From: Salinicola corii
GTDB lineage: Bacteria; Pseudomonadota; Gammaproteobacteria; Pseudomonadales; Halomonadaceae
Direction of reading: 5' to 3'
Assembly (NCBI RefSeq): GCF_008298015.1
Contig: NZ_VTPX01000019.1
Location: 1-62,141 of the forward strand
DNA length: 62,141 nt
Both the position numbers and the translations under genes were made by a program. Under the pieces are notes generated by a model. The model saw only the letters and a program-made list of their open reading frames with translations, had not been told where the DNA came from and did no database searches. Of the stretch, positions 44,658 through 54,565 are shown in pieces; the first letter of the stretch is position 1, and every line of letters starts with the position of its first letter.

Positions 44658-45991
44658 GTGCACCGGAACGCTTTCTCGAGCGTCTGACCCAGCGTCGTGC
44701 GGACGACCCGAGCTGGGTCGCGGCACGTCGTCAGGCTGGCGCTGCGCGATTCGAGGCGATGGGCTTCCCCACGCGGCGTGATGAAGCGTGGAAGTATACG
44801 GACGTGCGCCGTATCGCCGAAGGCGACTTCGCGCTGGCGACCGACGCCACATTCGATGGCGCCCACTTCGAGGCGCAGCGTCTGGATATCGATGCCTACC
44901 GGCTGGTGCTGGTCGACGGCCTGTTCAGCGCGGAACTCTCCGAGCTCGAGGGTCTGCCCGATGGCGTCCAGGTGGAAGCGCTATCGCAGGCCGTCTCCGC
45001 CAATCATGAAGCGGTGGGGGGCGCTCTCGGGCGTCTGGCCGGCGTCGATTTTTCCCCGTTTACCGCATTGAACACCGCCTTTGCCGACGAAGGTGCCATC
45101 GTGCGCCTCGCCCCCGGCGTGGTGGTCGACAAGCCGATCTACGTGCTGCTGCTGTCCCGTGCCGGCGGGCAGGCGGTGATGAGCCACCCCCGGGTGCTGA
45201 TCGAGGCGGGCGCCCGCAGTGAAGCGACGGTCATCGAGCACTACTCGGGTGAACCCGAAGCCGCCAACTTCACCAACGTGGTGACCGAGGTGCTGCTCGA
45301 TCGCGGAGCCATCATCAATCACTACAAGCTCCAGGAAGCCGCACTGACGGATCTGCACGTGGCCAGCATTCACGTCGACCAGAGTCGCGACAGCCGCTTC
45401 AACTCGTACAACCTCAACCTCGGCGGGGCGCTGGTACGCACCGACCTGGTGACCGATCTCAATGGCGAGGGTGCCGAAGCCGCCTACAATGGGCTGTTCT
45501 TCGTCCAGGGACGCCAGCACGTCGACAATCACACCCTGGTCAATCACAACTCGCCGCGGACATTCTCCAACGAGAACTACAAGGGCGTTCTCGATGACCG
45601 GGCCCATGGCGTGTTCAACGGCAAGGTTTTCGTCAAGCAGGACGCGCAGCAGATCGAGGCGTATCAGAACAACGCCAACCTGCTGCTGTCCGACCGCGCC
45701 GAGATCGACACCAAGCCGGAACTGGTCATCTACGCCGACGACGTCAAGTGTTCCCACGGCGCCACGACCGGTCAGCTCGACGAGGATGCCGTCTATGCCC
45801 TGCGCAGTCGCGGTATCGATGAACCGATGGCGCGGGCGCTGCTGACCCTTGCCTTCGTGGGCGAGGTGATGGACAAGGTGCGGCTCAACGTCATCGCCGA
45901 GCGCGTCGAGCGGGCCGTTGCCGGCCGCTTGCCGGAGCGCTTCAATCTGGCGGATCTGGTCGAAACTGCCGAGGCGATTCAGGAGGCGTGA
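44654..45991 (+). CDS. sufD: Fe-S assembly protein SufD
   Basis: 445 residues. A SufB paralogue: RRDEAWKYTDVRRIAEGDF at the N-terminus, FNGKVFVKQDAQQIEAYQ and YADDVKCSHGATTGQLDEDA at the C-terminus, where the interface Cys and His lie. ATG at 44654 overlaps the sufC stop; the longer open frame lies within sufC. Confidence 0.96.
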   Translation: MSAPERFLERLTQRRADDPSWVAARRQAGAARFEAMGFPTRRDEAWKYTDVRRIAEGDFALATDATFDGAHFEAQRLDIDAYRLVLVDGLFSAELSELEGLPDGVQVEALSQAVSANHEAVGGALGRLAGVDFSPFTALNTAFADEGAIVRLAPGVVVDKPIYVLLLSRAGGQAVMSHPRVLIEAGARSEATVIEHYSGEPEAANFTNVVTEVLLDRGAIINHYKLQEAALTDLHVASIHVDQSRDSRFNSYNLNLGGALVRTDLVTDLNGEGAEAAYNGLFFVQGRQHVDNHTLVNHNSPRTFSNENYKGVLDDRAHGVFNGKVFVKQDAQQIEAYQNNANLLLSDRAEIDTKPELVIYADDVKCSHGATTGQLDEDAVYALRSRGIDEPMARALLTLAFVGEVMDKVRLNVIAERVERAVAGRLPERFNLADLVETAEAIQEA

Positions 45992-45992
45992 C

Positions 45993-47234
45993 ATGACGTC
46001 GATCACCGATCTGACGCTGGATCTGGCGGCGGTACGCCGGGACTTTCCGATTCTCGAGCGGGAGGTCCACGGCAAGCCCCTGATCTATCTCGACAACGCC
46101 GCGACCAGCCAGACGCCGGTGGCGGTCATCGACAGTCTTGGCGACTATTACCGTCGCTACAATGCCAATATCCACCGCGGCCTGCACACCCTGGCCGACG
46201 AGGCGACCGCCGCCTTCGAAGGCGTGCGCGCGACGGTGCAGCGGCACCTCAACGCCTTCGAGCCGCGCGAGATCGTCTTCACCCGAGGGACCACCGAAGC
46301 GATCAATCTGGTGGCCAACAGCTGGGGGCGGGCCAATCTGCGTGCCGGCGACGAGGTCGTGGTGTCGCTGATGGAGCACCACTCCAATATCGTGCCCTGG
46401 CAACTGCTCGAGCGCGAGTTGGGTATCGTGATCAGGGTCATCCCGGTCGATGCACGAGGCGTGCTCGATCAGGAGGCCTATCGCGAGCTGCTGGGCGAGC
46501 GGACCAGGCTGGTCTGCGTCAACCATGTCTCCAACGCGCTGGGCACGATCAACCCCATCGCCGAGATGGCGCGTGACGCCCATGCCCACGGTGCCTTGAT
46601 TCTGGTCGATGGCGCCCAGGCGGTGCCACATCAGGCCGTCGACGTGCAGGCCCTGGATGCCGACTTCTACGCTTTCTCGGGACACAAGGTGTACGGGCCC
46701 ATGGGGGCCGGCGCGCTCTATGGCAAGGCGTCGATTCTCGAGTCCATGCCTCCCTGGCAGGGTGGCGGGGAGATGATTTCGCGCGTCTCCTTCGAGCGCG
46801 GTACCGAGTTCGCCGCCGTCCCGCATCGCTTCGAGGCCGGTACGCCGTCGGTGGCCGACGTGATCGCCATGGGCGCGGCCCTCGACTGGGTCAGCGCGCT
46901 TGGTATCGAACGTCTGGCGGCCTGGGAACAGTGGCTGCTGGATCACGCCACCCAGAAGCTCGAACGGATCGACGGCTTGACAATCATCGGTACCGCGCCG
47001 CAAAAAGCGGGGGTGATCTCGTTCGTGGTCGATGGCGCGCATGCGCAGGACATCGGGCTGTTGATCGACCAATTGGGCGTGGCGATTCGCACCGGGCACC
47101 ATTGTGCCCAGCCGGTGTTGAATCATTTCGGTGTCGAGGCGACCTGTCGGGCCTCTCTGGCGGTCTACAACACGCCGGAAGAGGTCGATGCCTTCGTCGA
47201 GGCGTTGCAGCGCGTGCTGGGTATGCTGCGGTGA
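45993..47234 (+). CDS. sufS: cysteine desulfurase SufS
   Basis: 413 residues, a PLP enzyme releasing sulfur from cysteine. Start motif YLDNAATSQTP, PLP-lysine in FSGHKVYGPMG, and active-site Cys in RTGHHCAQPVL. ATG at 45993 follows AGGAGG and the sufD stop by 1 bp. The usual partner sufE or sufU is not in this operon. Confidence 0.96.
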   Translation: MTSITDLTLDLAAVRRDFPILEREVHGKPLIYLDNAATSQTPVAVIDSLGDYYRRYNANIHRGLHTLADEATAAFEGVRATVQRHLNAFEPREIVFTRGTTEAINLVANSWGRANLRAGDEVVVSLMEHHSNIVPWQLLERELGIVIRVIPVDARGVLDQEAYRELLGERTRLVCVNHVSNALGTINPIAEMARDAHAHGALILVDGAQAVPHQAVDVQALDADFYAFSGHKVYGPMGAGALYGKASILESMPPWQGGGEMISRVSFERGTEFAAVPHRFEAGTPSVADVIAMGAALDWVSALGIERLAAWEQWLLDHATQKLERIDGLTIIGTAPQKAGVISFVVDGAHAQDIGLLIDQLGVAIRTGHHCAQPVLNHFGVEATCRASLAVYNTPEEVDAFVEALQRVLGMLR

Positions 47235-47286
47235 GCCGGCTCTGGCTCCCGGCGTGTTCGGGCCGGCAATTCTGTCAGGAGTGACG

Positions 47287-47850
47287 ATGGATCCCCTAAG
47301 CCAGGTCTACAAGGGCCAGGAGATGCCGCTGCAGCGTGATGTCGATGCCATCTCGATTCCGTTCGGCAAGACGGTCGCGCTGGTCGAGGACAGCACGGTC
47401 GTGGTGATGCAGGCCAAGGGCAGCTCGGTCAGCGTCAGCCACGAAGGGCGTCTCTATCTGATCGAAGGGCATGACCTCGATGCGCTGGGTCTCGAGGCGC
47501 TCGAGCGTCCCACGCTGGACCCGGGCGCCAGCGAAGAGGAGATGGAAGCTTTCGTCTGGGCGCAACTGCGGACCTGCTTCGATCCGGAGATACCGGTCAA
47601 CATCGTCGATCTGGGGCTGGTCTACGGCTGTCGCATCGAACGCCTGCTCACCGGCGAGTGCATGGTGACCATCCGCATGACGCTGACCGCGCCGGGTTGC
47701 GGGATGGGCGATGTCATCGCCGAAGACGCCCGCCGCAAGATTCTGGGTGCGCCGCAGTTCTCCAAGGTCCACGTGAAAATCGTTTTCGATCCCCCCTGGA
47801 GCCGTGAGATGATGAGCGAAGAGGCGCGTCTTGAACTGGGAATGTTCTAG
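47287..47850 (+). CDS. sufT: SUF-associated protein SufT
   Basis: 187 residues. An N-terminal extension then a MIP18/DUF59 domain with DPEIPVNIVDLGLVYG and TLTAPGCGMGDVIAEDA followed by FDPPWSREMM. SufT helps mature Fe-S proteins under high demand. Last gene of the operon; a weak 6-bp hairpin (CCGGCT/AGCCGG, 47882-47898) follows. Confidence 0.93.
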   Translation: MDPLSQVYKGQEMPLQRDVDAISIPFGKTVALVEDSTVVVMQAKGSSVSVSHEGRLYLIEGHDLDALGLEALERPTLDPGASEEEMEAFVWAQLRTCFDPEIPVNIVDLGLVYGCRIERLLTGECMVTIRMTLTAPGCGMGDVIAEDARRKILGAPQFSKVHVKIVFDPPWSREMMSEEARLELGMF

Positions 47851-47997
47851 GGACTTTACAGACGGAGCCTGACGAACGTTCCCGGCTTGCACAGCCGGTT
47901 TCTGGCAGAGCAACGAACGCGATATGCTGATCGACATCTCAACGCGCCACCGGATTTCCGATAGAGGCCTTCAGCGGCCGCTTCTCGTTCACCGACC

Positions 47998-48666
47998 ATG
48001 CTCCTCCCCATGTTCTGGCTGCTGAAGGGCGTGCTCAAGGCGCTGCTGGCCAGCCTGTCGTTGCTGGCCGTCAGTATCGTGGTGATCAATCTCTGGATAC
48101 TGCAGAAAACCCACGCGCGTATCGAACATGAGGTGCCGCTGTGCGCGGTGCAGCCCGTTGGCCTGGTCTTCGGTACCGCGCAGTGGCTACGCCAGGGCGG
48201 TTCCAATCCCTACTATCAGGCCAGAGTGGAAACCTCGGCGGAGCTGCTGCGGCTGCAACGCGTTCAGCACTTGCTTCTCTCCGGCGACAATCGCACGCGC
48301 TACTATAACGAACCGATCAGCATGTGGCGTTCCCTGCGGCATCGTAACGTCGACGATGCCAACATGACGCTCGACTATGCCGGCTTCAGCACTTTCGACA
48401 GCGTCGTTCGGGCCAAGGAGGTTTTTGGCGCCGACCGGTTGATGCTGATTTCACAGGATTGGCATCTACCACGCGCGCTTTTCATCGCCGACGCGTTGGG
48501 CATCGAGTCCACTGGCTGCGCCGTGCCCGACGATGGCATCAAAGGGGAGTGGCGGCTGCGCCTGAGAGAGTGGCTGGCGCGTGCCGCGACGTTCGGGGAT
48601 CTTTATCTGTGGGGGCGCGAACCGTACTTCCTCGGGCCCTTCGAGCCGATCCGGCTGTCGTCATGA
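47998..48666 (+). CDS. SanA/YdcF-like DUF218 membrane protein
   Basis: 222 residues. One N-terminal membrane helix (LKALLASLSLLAVSIVVINL) and a Rossmann-like DUF218 domain with VGLVFGTAQWL, LLLSGDNRTRYYNEP and LMLISQDWHLPRALFIA. SanA-type proteins sit in the inner membrane facing the periplasm and affect envelope permeability; the exact role is unknown. Two ATGs (47998, 48010) are possible starts. Confidence 0.82.
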   Translation: MLLPMFWLLKGVLKALLASLSLLAVSIVVINLWILQKTHARIEHEVPLCAVQPVGLVFGTAQWLRQGGSNPYYQARVETSAELLRLQRVQHLLLSGDNRTRYYNEPISMWRSLRHRNVDDANMTLDYAGFSTFDSVVRAKEVFGADRLMLISQDWHLPRALFIADALGIESTGCAVPDDGIKGEWRLRLREWLARAATFGDLYLWGREPYFLGPFEPIRLSS

Positions 48667-48694
48667 ATGCGGCGGGGCCGCCGTTCACCCGCGC

Positions 48695-49135
48695 CTAGCG
48701 CTGGCGCTGCTGAAGCTTGTTGATTTCCCGGATCAGCGCGCGGCAATTTTTCCAGCAGCGTTCCAGTGTCGGCTCGAGGGCTTCCGGCAGGGGGTGGGTG
48801 AAGGCCGTGCCCAGCGCCTGCATCAGAACGCGCTCCTGCTCGAGCAGTTCCCCCAGCAGCACGGCGCTGTCATTACCGACGAAGCTCTTGATGCGACTCC
48901 AGAGCCAGAGGTAATCATCGCGCTCGACGTCGGCATCCCGTGGCAGGATGTCGAGATGCTCGCGCACCAGTTGCTGTAGCTCGCGCATGGCAGCCCCACG
49001 TTCCTCGTAATGGGGTTTCAGGGCATTACGCAGCGCCGGACGCAGGCGATCGAGATTGTCCTGAAAATAGTCGAGACTGTCGGCCAGCGCTTCGAGCACG
49101 CTGTCCATCGCCACTTGGCGATTGTCGAGAAACAT
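48695..49135 (-). CDS. small all-helical protein of unknown function
   Basis: 146 residues, charged and predicted almost entirely helical (MFLDNRQVAMDSVLEALADS; heptad-like LRPALRNALKPHYEERG). No signal peptide and no family recognised. ATG at 49135 is firm: a full AGGAGGTG lies 7 bp upstream. It is the last gene of the rimK group, 111 bp after rimK on the same strand. Confidence 0.7.
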   Translation of the reverse strand: MFLDNRQVAMDSVLEALADSLDYFQDNLDRLRPALRNALKPHYEERGAAMRELQQLVREHLDILPRDADVERDDYLWLWSRIKSFVGNDSAVLLGELLEQERVLMQALGTAFTHPLPEALEPTLERCWKNCRALIREINKLQQRQR

Positions 49136-49246
49136 GTGCGGCCACCTCCTGAGGTGACACAAATTGTGCGGCCGGAAACACTGTTTTGCTACCCCTGGGG
49201 GCAGAAAAATTTAGCATTTCCGGCTATTTGTTTAATTTCTTCTCAT

Positions 49247-50155
49247 TCAGCCCTTGGGCTTTGGTGGCGCCTTGCGCGGCGTGCTGGCATTTTTCTCCAG
49301 ATGCTCGACGATCAGTCCCGCGATGTCCTTGCTGGTCGCCGTCTCGATACCCTGCAATCCGGGAGAGGAGTTCACCTCCATGATCACCGGGCCGTGGTTG
49401 GAGCGCAGCAGGTCGACACCCGCCACGGCCAGCCCCATGGCCTTGGCCGCCCGAATGGCGGTGGAACGCTCTTCCGGGGTGATCCGGATGACGCTGGCAG
49501 TACCGCCACGATGCAGGTTGGAGCGAAACTCGCCATCGGGAGCCTGGCGTTTCATCGACGCCACGACTTTTTCGCCGATGACGAAGCAGCGGATATCGGC
49601 GCCCTTGGCCTCCTTGATGTACTCCTGCACCATGATGTTCGCCTTCATGCCCATGAAGGCCTGGATGACCGATTCCGCCGCTTGATTGGTTTCCGCCAGA
49701 ACTACGCCGATCCCTTGAGTCCCTTCCAGCAGCTTGATCACCAGCGGTGCGCCCTTAGCCATGGTGATCAGGTCAGGGATGTCGTCGGGTGAGTGGGCAA
49801 ATCCGGTCACCGGGAGCCCCAGCCCCTTGCGCGACAGCAATTGCAGCGAGCGTAGCTTGTCGCGGGAGCGTGTGATGGAGACCGAGTCGTTGAGTACGTA
49901 GGTACTCATCATCTCGAACTGGCGCAGTACGGCGCAGCCGTAGAAGGTTACCGACGCGCCGATGCGTGGCACGATCGCGTCGAAGGGTTCGAGCTCAGCG
50001 CCCTTATAGTGGATCGAAGGGCGATGCGACGCGATATTCATGTAGCAGCGCAGCGTGTCGACGACTCTGACACTGTGGCCACGCTGCTCGGCGGCCTCGA
50101 TCAGGCGGCGCGTCGAGTAGAGGTTGCGATTGCGTGACAAAATGCCGATATGCAT
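49247..50155 (-). CDS. rimK: ribosomal protein S6--L-glutamate ligase
   Basis: 302 residues, an ATP-grasp enzyme that adds glutamate to the S6 C-terminus and can make poly-glutamate. It shows [33 protein letters not shown] and [15 protein letters not shown]. In Pseudomonas RimK activity responds to c-di-GMP, which would link it to the PilZ-controlled polysaccharide operon in this window; that link is inference. It follows the retropepsin gene by 50 bp. Confidence 0.94.
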   Translation of the reverse strand: MHIGILSRNRNLYSTRRLIEAAEQRGHSVRVVDTLRCYMNIASHRPSIHYKGAELEPFDAIVPRIGASVTFYGCAVLRQFEMMSTYVLNDSVSITRSRDKLRSLQLLSRKGLGLPVTGFAHSPDDIPDLITMAKGAPLVIKLLEGTQGIGVVLAETNQAAESVIQAFMGMKANIMVQEYIKEAKGADIRCFVIGEKVVASMKRQAPDGEFRSNLHRGGTASVIRITPEERSTAIRAAKAMGLAVAGVDLLRSNHGPVIMEVNSSPGLQGIETATSKDIAGLIVEHLEKNASTPRKAPPKPKG

Positions 50156-50205
50156 GCGCGAGAGGCTCCGAGAGGTGGGTTGTGATGGCGGTGGCGAGAG
50201 AGACG

Positions 50206-50643
50206 TCAGGGTTCACCGTGAAGGAACGCAGCGCCCGGAGCAACCAGGAGCCGGCGCATGGCGCGTCTTCCGAGCAGCATGGGATGACGCATGTTGCTGC
50301 GATCGGTCAGGGTCAGTTCGATAGGGAAGTCCAGGCTACCGAGGATGAGGCGGGTGCGGATGACGTAGCGCCACTCTTGCTGGCCGTTGGAACTTCTGAC
50401 TCTCCGCCGGTCGTGCAGCGGCAACTGGCATTCGTGGTGCGCGATGGGTTGCCCGCTCGACCGGGTAATGAACCGGATCCAAGGATGTCCATTCTCTTCG
50501 TAGGGCTCGATCTGTTCGGCATGTAACGCCGAGGTACGGGCGCCGGTATCCGCCTTGCAGCAGAGTGTCATGTGCAAGTCTGGAAGCGTGACCATTTCAC
50601 GTCGGCCAATGATCGCTTGGGCCTGATAGGGCATTGCTTTCAT
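50206..50643 (-). CDS. retropepsin-like ATP-dependent zinc protease (RimB-type)
   Basis: 145 residues. A single-domain aspartic-protease fold with active-site motif [13 protein letters not shown] and the second family block [12 protein letters not shown]. This family sits next to rimK in many gammaproteobacteria (rimB in Pseudomonas) and is thought to counteract or modulate S6 modification. It starts 4 bp after the DUF3549 gene ends. Confidence 0.87.
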   Translation of the reverse strand: MKAMPYQAQAIIGRREMVTLPDLHMTLCCKADTGARTSALHAEQIEPYEENGHPWIRFITRSSGQPIAHHECQLPLHDRRRVRSSNGQQEWRYVIRTRLILGSLDFPIELTLTDRSNMRHPMLLGRRAMRRLLVAPGAAFLHGEP

Positions 50644-50647
50644 GAAA

Positions 50648-51661
50648 TCATGCGTTCCATTGTCTGACGAGCCGGCCTAGGGAGGAGTCCATCGGCGCCT
50701 GACGTAACATCATCAATATGGGCAGCCGCAGGCGAGGGATCAATGCCAAATCACGCACGACGGGACGAAAGTCGGCATCCGGACTCTCGGCCAGACGCTC
50801 CAGAAACCGTTCCAGGCGGGCTTCGTGCTCGAGATGGTGCCAGCCGCGGGCGGCAATCGCGGCGAGGCAGTCGGCGGCCATCAGGGCGTCGTCATCGAGG
50901 ATTCGCTCCAGCCAGCCGCTGACTCTGGCGTCGTCGCTACCCAGCAGGGCCCTCAACAAGGCGCAGAAGACTTCGATGTCCCGGTTCTCGTGAGCGCTCT
51001 TGAGCATGCTCCATAGCTTGGGCAGCAGTTCTTTCGGGGTGTCGCCATGTTCCAACAGGTAGCACAGCGCTAGAATCACCTCCCGCGGCATGGCGTCGAA
51101 TCTCTTTACCAGCGCACTGGTTACTGCTGGATCCTTGGCGACGATCTGGTCGGCTAGCCCCTGAAGGCCCAGCATCTGCCAGTCGAGCGACTCGTCGCCG
51201 ACGAGATAGCGACGTGTCATGTCGGAGGAAGCGGAGGGTGGTTGCCCGAAATGACGAGACAAGCGAGCATGCAGCAGCGCCCTCTGGTGTAGCTCCGGTT
51301 CGAAGGCCAGCGGGTTGTTCTGCATCAGATTGTCCGGCGCCAGATCATCGCTCGCAGACGCCGCGCGTGTGCCCAGAGTCTGCAGCAGACGGTCGAGAAA
51401 CTCATCGCGTGGCGCGGGCACCAGTTGACCCTGCTCATCCAGTGGTAGGGAGAGGAACCAGATCGCTGGATCCGCTTCGAGCGCTGGCCAGCTTAACGCA
51501 CAAGCCAGCTGGGCACGGCCGTTCCAGGGTAGTGGCCAGGGCGCCTGCTCCCGTTCGAATGCGGCGAAAGTGGTCTGCTTCATAGGGGTGACGCGACGGC
51601 CCAGGGTCGATAACGCGACCTCCGCGCCGCTGCCCGTGAAGAAATCGCTGAGCGTTTGCAT
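50648..51661 (-). CDS. DUF3549 family protein
   Basis: 337 residues. The N-terminus MQTLSDFFTGSG followed by LSTLGRRVTPMKQTTF and FEREQAPWPLP is typical of DUF3549; the rest is helical, HEAT-like (LVKRFDAMPREVILALCYLL). ATG at 51661 is preferred over a 33-residue upstream extension of non-coding character. Function unknown. First gene of the rimB-rimK group. Confidence 0.82.
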   Translation of the reverse strand: MQTLSDFFTGSGAEVALSTLGRRVTPMKQTTFAAFEREQAPWPLPWNGRAQLACALSWPALEADPAIWFLSLPLDEQGQLVPAPRDEFLDRLLQTLGTRAASASDDLAPDNLMQNNPLAFEPELHQRALLHARLSRHFGQPPSASSDMTRRYLVGDESLDWQMLGLQGLADQIVAKDPAVTSALVKRFDAMPREVILALCYLLEHGDTPKELLPKLWSMLKSAHENRDIEVFCALLRALLGSDDARVSGWLERILDDDALMAADCLAAIAARGWHHLEHEARLERFLERLAESPDADFRPVVRDLALIPRLRLPILMMLRQAPMDSSLGRLVRQWNA

Positions 51662-51866
51662 GATAGGTGGTCGTCGTCTCCATCGAGGCGCGCACTGTAA
51701 CTTGCCGCGATGGTGCTGGATAGATCCTGGCCAAAAATTGATCAACCTGCTCTGAGACATGCATTACGCCACATCGGGGTAGGTGTCCCAAGTTTATCCA
51801 CAGGCTCCTTCAGGTTTTTTGTGAGCAACCGGAAAAGATTCCACACCCACCATTTCAGGAGGAAGA

Positions 51867-52193
51867 ATGACCTCGCACGACAGATTGGCTCACGCCTTGC
51901 GTGAATTGGAAGCGACGCTGATAAACGTCGGTCTGTGGGAGGCATCGCGACCGCAACCGTCGGCGTTCGAGAGCCAGCAGCCATTTTGTGTCGATACCAT
52001 GTCGATGCCGCAATGGCTGCGTTATGTCTTCATCGCTCGTCTTCAGGCTCTGGTCGATGCCCGTGCCACATTGCCCGCGACTTGCGCCGTGGCGCCAGCA
52101 ATGGAGGTTTGGCTCAAGGACGAGCCTGCCTCGAGAAGAGATCCGGTGGTCCGTGAACTTGCCACTGTCGATCGTATCGTCACCCAGGCGTGA
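51867..52193 (+). CDS. YqcC family protein
   Basis: 108 residues. Family features LRELEATLINVGLWEA, QQPFCVDTMSMPQWLRYVF and LPATCAVAPAMEVW are complete. Function unknown; often next to truC. AGGAGGAAG precedes the ATG. Divergent from the DUF3549 gene; ends at a bidirectional terminator. Confidence 0.88.
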   Translation: MTSHDRLAHALRELEATLINVGLWEASRPQPSAFESQQPFCVDTMSMPQWLRYVFIARLQALVDARATLPATCAVAPAMEVWLKDEPASRRDPVVRELATVDRIVTQA

Positions 52194-52232
52194 CCGGTCA
52201 CGGTCGAGCTCCATTCGCCGAATCCGAAGCAC

Positions 52233-52261
52233 AAAAAAACCGGGCCCTCAGGCCCGGTTTT
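52233..52261. terminator. bidirectional intrinsic terminator
   Basis: AAAACCGGGCC (52236-52246) pairs with GGCCCGGTTTT (52251-52261) around CTCA, with an A7 run on the left and T4 on the right. It serves yqcC on + and the OmpW-like gene on -. Confidence 0.9.
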
Positions 52262-52281
52262 CGATATCGACTGCCGTTCGC

Positions 52282-52836
52282 TTAGAAGCGAGCGGTGACA
52301 CCGGCACCGACGGTGACCGGGTCGAGATCGATGTCACGACCGCCACTGATGTCGGCGCTGACATCGGTGTACTGGGCGAAGGCGTTGAAGCCGAAGTTGT
52401 CGGTCACGTTCAGATCGACACCCAACTGGCCCGCTGCACCCCAGGAGTCGTCGACGCTGCCGACGCCGCTCTCGTCAGAGAACGTGGTGTAGTTGACACC
52501 GACGCCAGCGTACGGCTGAACGCGGGAATCGAGACCACCCAGCGGATAGTATTGCGCCATCAGGTTGATCGGGACCTGCTTGAAGGTGCCGCCTTCGGCG
52601 TGGACCTTGGTCTCGGTCATGGAGCTCAGCTCGACGCCGATCTTGTCGTGAACCATGTAACCCAGGCCCAGATAGGCACCTTTGTCGTTGTCGCCAGCAT
52701 AACCATCGTCGGTATCGGTCTTGGCAACACCCAGACGACCGTAGAAATCACCAGCGCCATAGGCAAAAGCGGCTTGAGTTCCGAATGCGCAAGCGCCGGC
52801 AATCACCATTGCAGAAAACAGTTTGGTCTTGGTCAT
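52282..52836 (-). CDS. OmpW-like outer-membrane beta-barrel protein
   Basis: 184 residues. A signal peptide (LFSAMVIAGACAFGTQAAFA), eight alternating amphipathic strands, and a C-terminal VTVGAGVTARF with terminal Phe for outer-membrane insertion. The GVELSSMTETKV and PINLMAQYYPLGG segments fit OmpW-like small-molecule porins. The acidic loops suit a halophile. Preceded by AT-rich DNA likely to hold its promoter. Confidence 0.82.
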   Translation of the reverse strand: MTKTKLFSAMVIAGACAFGTQAAFAYGAGDFYGRLGVAKTDTDDGYAGDNDKGAYLGLGYMVHDKIGVELSSMTETKVHAEGGTFKQVPINLMAQYYPLGGLDSRVQPYAGVGVNYTTFSDESGVGSVDDSWGAAGQLGVDLNVTDNFGFNAFAQYTDVSADISGGRDIDLDPVTVGAGVTARF

Positions 52837-53088
52837 GATAAGTACTCCCTTTCTTTCATCATGAAGCCGTGTTACCGGCCTTCACATTCTATGAGACAAC
52901 GTCGTCATGATAGGAAACGGTGTTTTTTATGTCCAGTAAAATTTTGAAACAGCGTTTTTTTACATTCCTGCAGCTTATGCACCTACCTGTGCGCAGCCGT
53001 CTTTCTACCTCTAGGATTACCCTAGTCGCTGATGGCTGACGTTGCCAATACGAGACGAGTCGACGAATCGATCACGAGAGGAGCACCC

Positions 53089-54078
53089 ATGAATAGACGC
53101 CGAAAGGATTGGATGTTGTCGATCGTGGTTCCGGTCATGAACGAGGAAGCCGCGATCGACCGGTTTCTGCAGGCAGTGGACCGGGAACTCGGTGAAAAGC
53201 TACCGGCACTGGAGATACTGTTCGTCGACGACGGTTCTACCGATGGAACGCTCGAGAGGCTCCGCGGGAGCGCCTCCAGCGACCCTCGGGTTCGGGTGCT
53301 GTCCTTGACGCGAAATTTCGGCAAGGAAGCTGCCATGACCGCTGGCCTCGATCACGCCCGCGGAGATGCCGTCGTGCCAATGGATGTCGATCTTCAGGAC
53401 CCCCCTGCGGTGATTCTGGAATTCATTCGTCTGTGGCAGGAAGAGGGCTACGACATGATTTACGGCATTCGTGGCTCCCGAGAGGAAGATACCCAGGCTA
53501 AGCGGGCCTATGCCGGCCTTTTTTATCGCTTTTTCAACCGTCTGGCCGAAACGCACATTCCCAGTAACGCGGGGGATTTCCGGCTGATGGATCGTCGCGT
53601 GGTGGAAGCCATCAAGCGGTTGCCCGAGCGCAACCGGTTCATGAAAGGTCTGTTCAGCTGGCCGGGATACCGCTCCATCGGTGTCTCCTACGATCGGCCG
53701 GCTCGGGAAAGCGGGGAGAGCAAGTTCAATTTCTGGAAGTTGTGGAATTTCGCCATAGACGGGTTCGTCAGCTTTTCTACCTGGCCACTGCGTATCTGGA
53801 TGTACTTCGGCGCCGTCATCGCAGGGCTCGCCTTTCTTTATATCCTACTCCTCGTCGGACGCGTGATCGTGGTGGGCAATGACTTGCCAGGTTACGCCTC
53901 GCTGATGACCGCGATCCTGTTCTTCGGCGGCATGCAGTTGTTGTCCGTCGGCATTCTGGGGGAGTACGTCGGGCGTCTTTTCATCGAAACCAAGCAACGA
54001 CCGCTCTATCTGGTCGCTGAGGACAGTTTGGTGACCGGCCAGGAAGGCTTGGTCGACGACGTGTCCGACGCCTCGTGA
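53089..54078 (+). CDS. GtrB-type prenyl-phosphate glycosyltransferase
   Basis: 329 residues. A GT2 domain with VVPVMNEEAAIDR, LFVDDGSTDGT and MDVDLQDPPAV, then two C-terminal membrane helices (IWMYFGAVIAGLAFLYILLL and LMTAILFFGGMQLLS). Such enzymes load a sugar onto undecaprenyl phosphate for O-antigen or cell-surface modification. ATG at 53089 has GAGAGGAG. The stop overlaps the GtrA gene, its usual flippase partner. Confidence 0.9.
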   Translation: MNRRRKDWMLSIVVPVMNEEAAIDRFLQAVDRELGEKLPALEILFVDDGSTDGTLERLRGSASSDPRVRVLSLTRNFGKEAAMTAGLDHARGDAVVPMDVDLQDPPAVILEFIRLWQEEGYDMIYGIRGSREEDTQAKRAYAGLFYRFFNRLAETHIPSNAGDFRLMDRRVVEAIKRLPERNRFMKGLFSWPGYRSIGVSYDRPARESGESKFNFWKLWNFAIDGFVSFSTWPLRIWMYFGAVIAGLAFLYILLLVGRVIVVGNDLPGYASLMTAILFFGGMQLLSVGILGEYVGRLFIETKQRPLYLVAEDSLVTGQEGLVDDVSDAS

Positions 54079-54467
54079 AGCGTCGGCTCACGCGCGAAGC
54101 GAAGACCGCCGTACGGTTCGGGCTGGTGGGAAGTCTCGCGACGGCAGCGCACTTGTCGGTTGCAGCCGTCCTCAGTGCCCTGTGGCCGGCGCTGTCGGAA
54201 TTTCTGGTCAATCTGTGCGGCTTCCTGGTCGCCTTCCAGATCTCACTGATTGGTCACAGACGCTTGACGTTTCGGCGTCGGGGAAAGGCCAGGCGCTTCT
54301 TCGCGCTGGCGCTATCGGGGTTGGCTCTCAACAACGGTGTCCTGGCCATGCTGTTGGCTTCGACCCGAATTTCGGGGTTCTGGGCCATCGGCATCGCGAC
54401 GCTCACCGTTCCAGTGATTACCTACATCGGCTCACGCCTGTGGGCCTTTCGCGACCATAACCGCTGA
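54075..54467 (+). CDS. GtrA family membrane protein (flippase-like)
   Basis: 130 residues, GTG start, four hydrophobic segments (for example VGSLATAAHLSVAAVLSAL). The AVRFGLVGSLATAAH beginning and SRLWAFRDH end are GtrA features. It is proposed to flip undecaprenyl-phosphate-sugar. The start overlaps the gtrB stop. No third, serotype-specific transferase gene follows, so the acceptor is unknown. Confidence 0.88.
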   Translation: MKRRLTREAKTAVRFGLVGSLATAAHLSVAAVLSALWPALSEFLVNLCGFLVAFQISLIGHRRLTFRRRGKARRFFALALSGLALNNGVLAMLLASTRISGFWAIGIATLTVPVITYIGSRLWAFRDHNR

Positions 54468-54565
54468 GATCCGATACGAAGTGGCTGCAGGCGACGATAG
54501 GGACAGGATCGACACCGGTTCGGCTTACCCTGCCGCTTGTGATTGCTCGTGTAGCAACAGGCACG

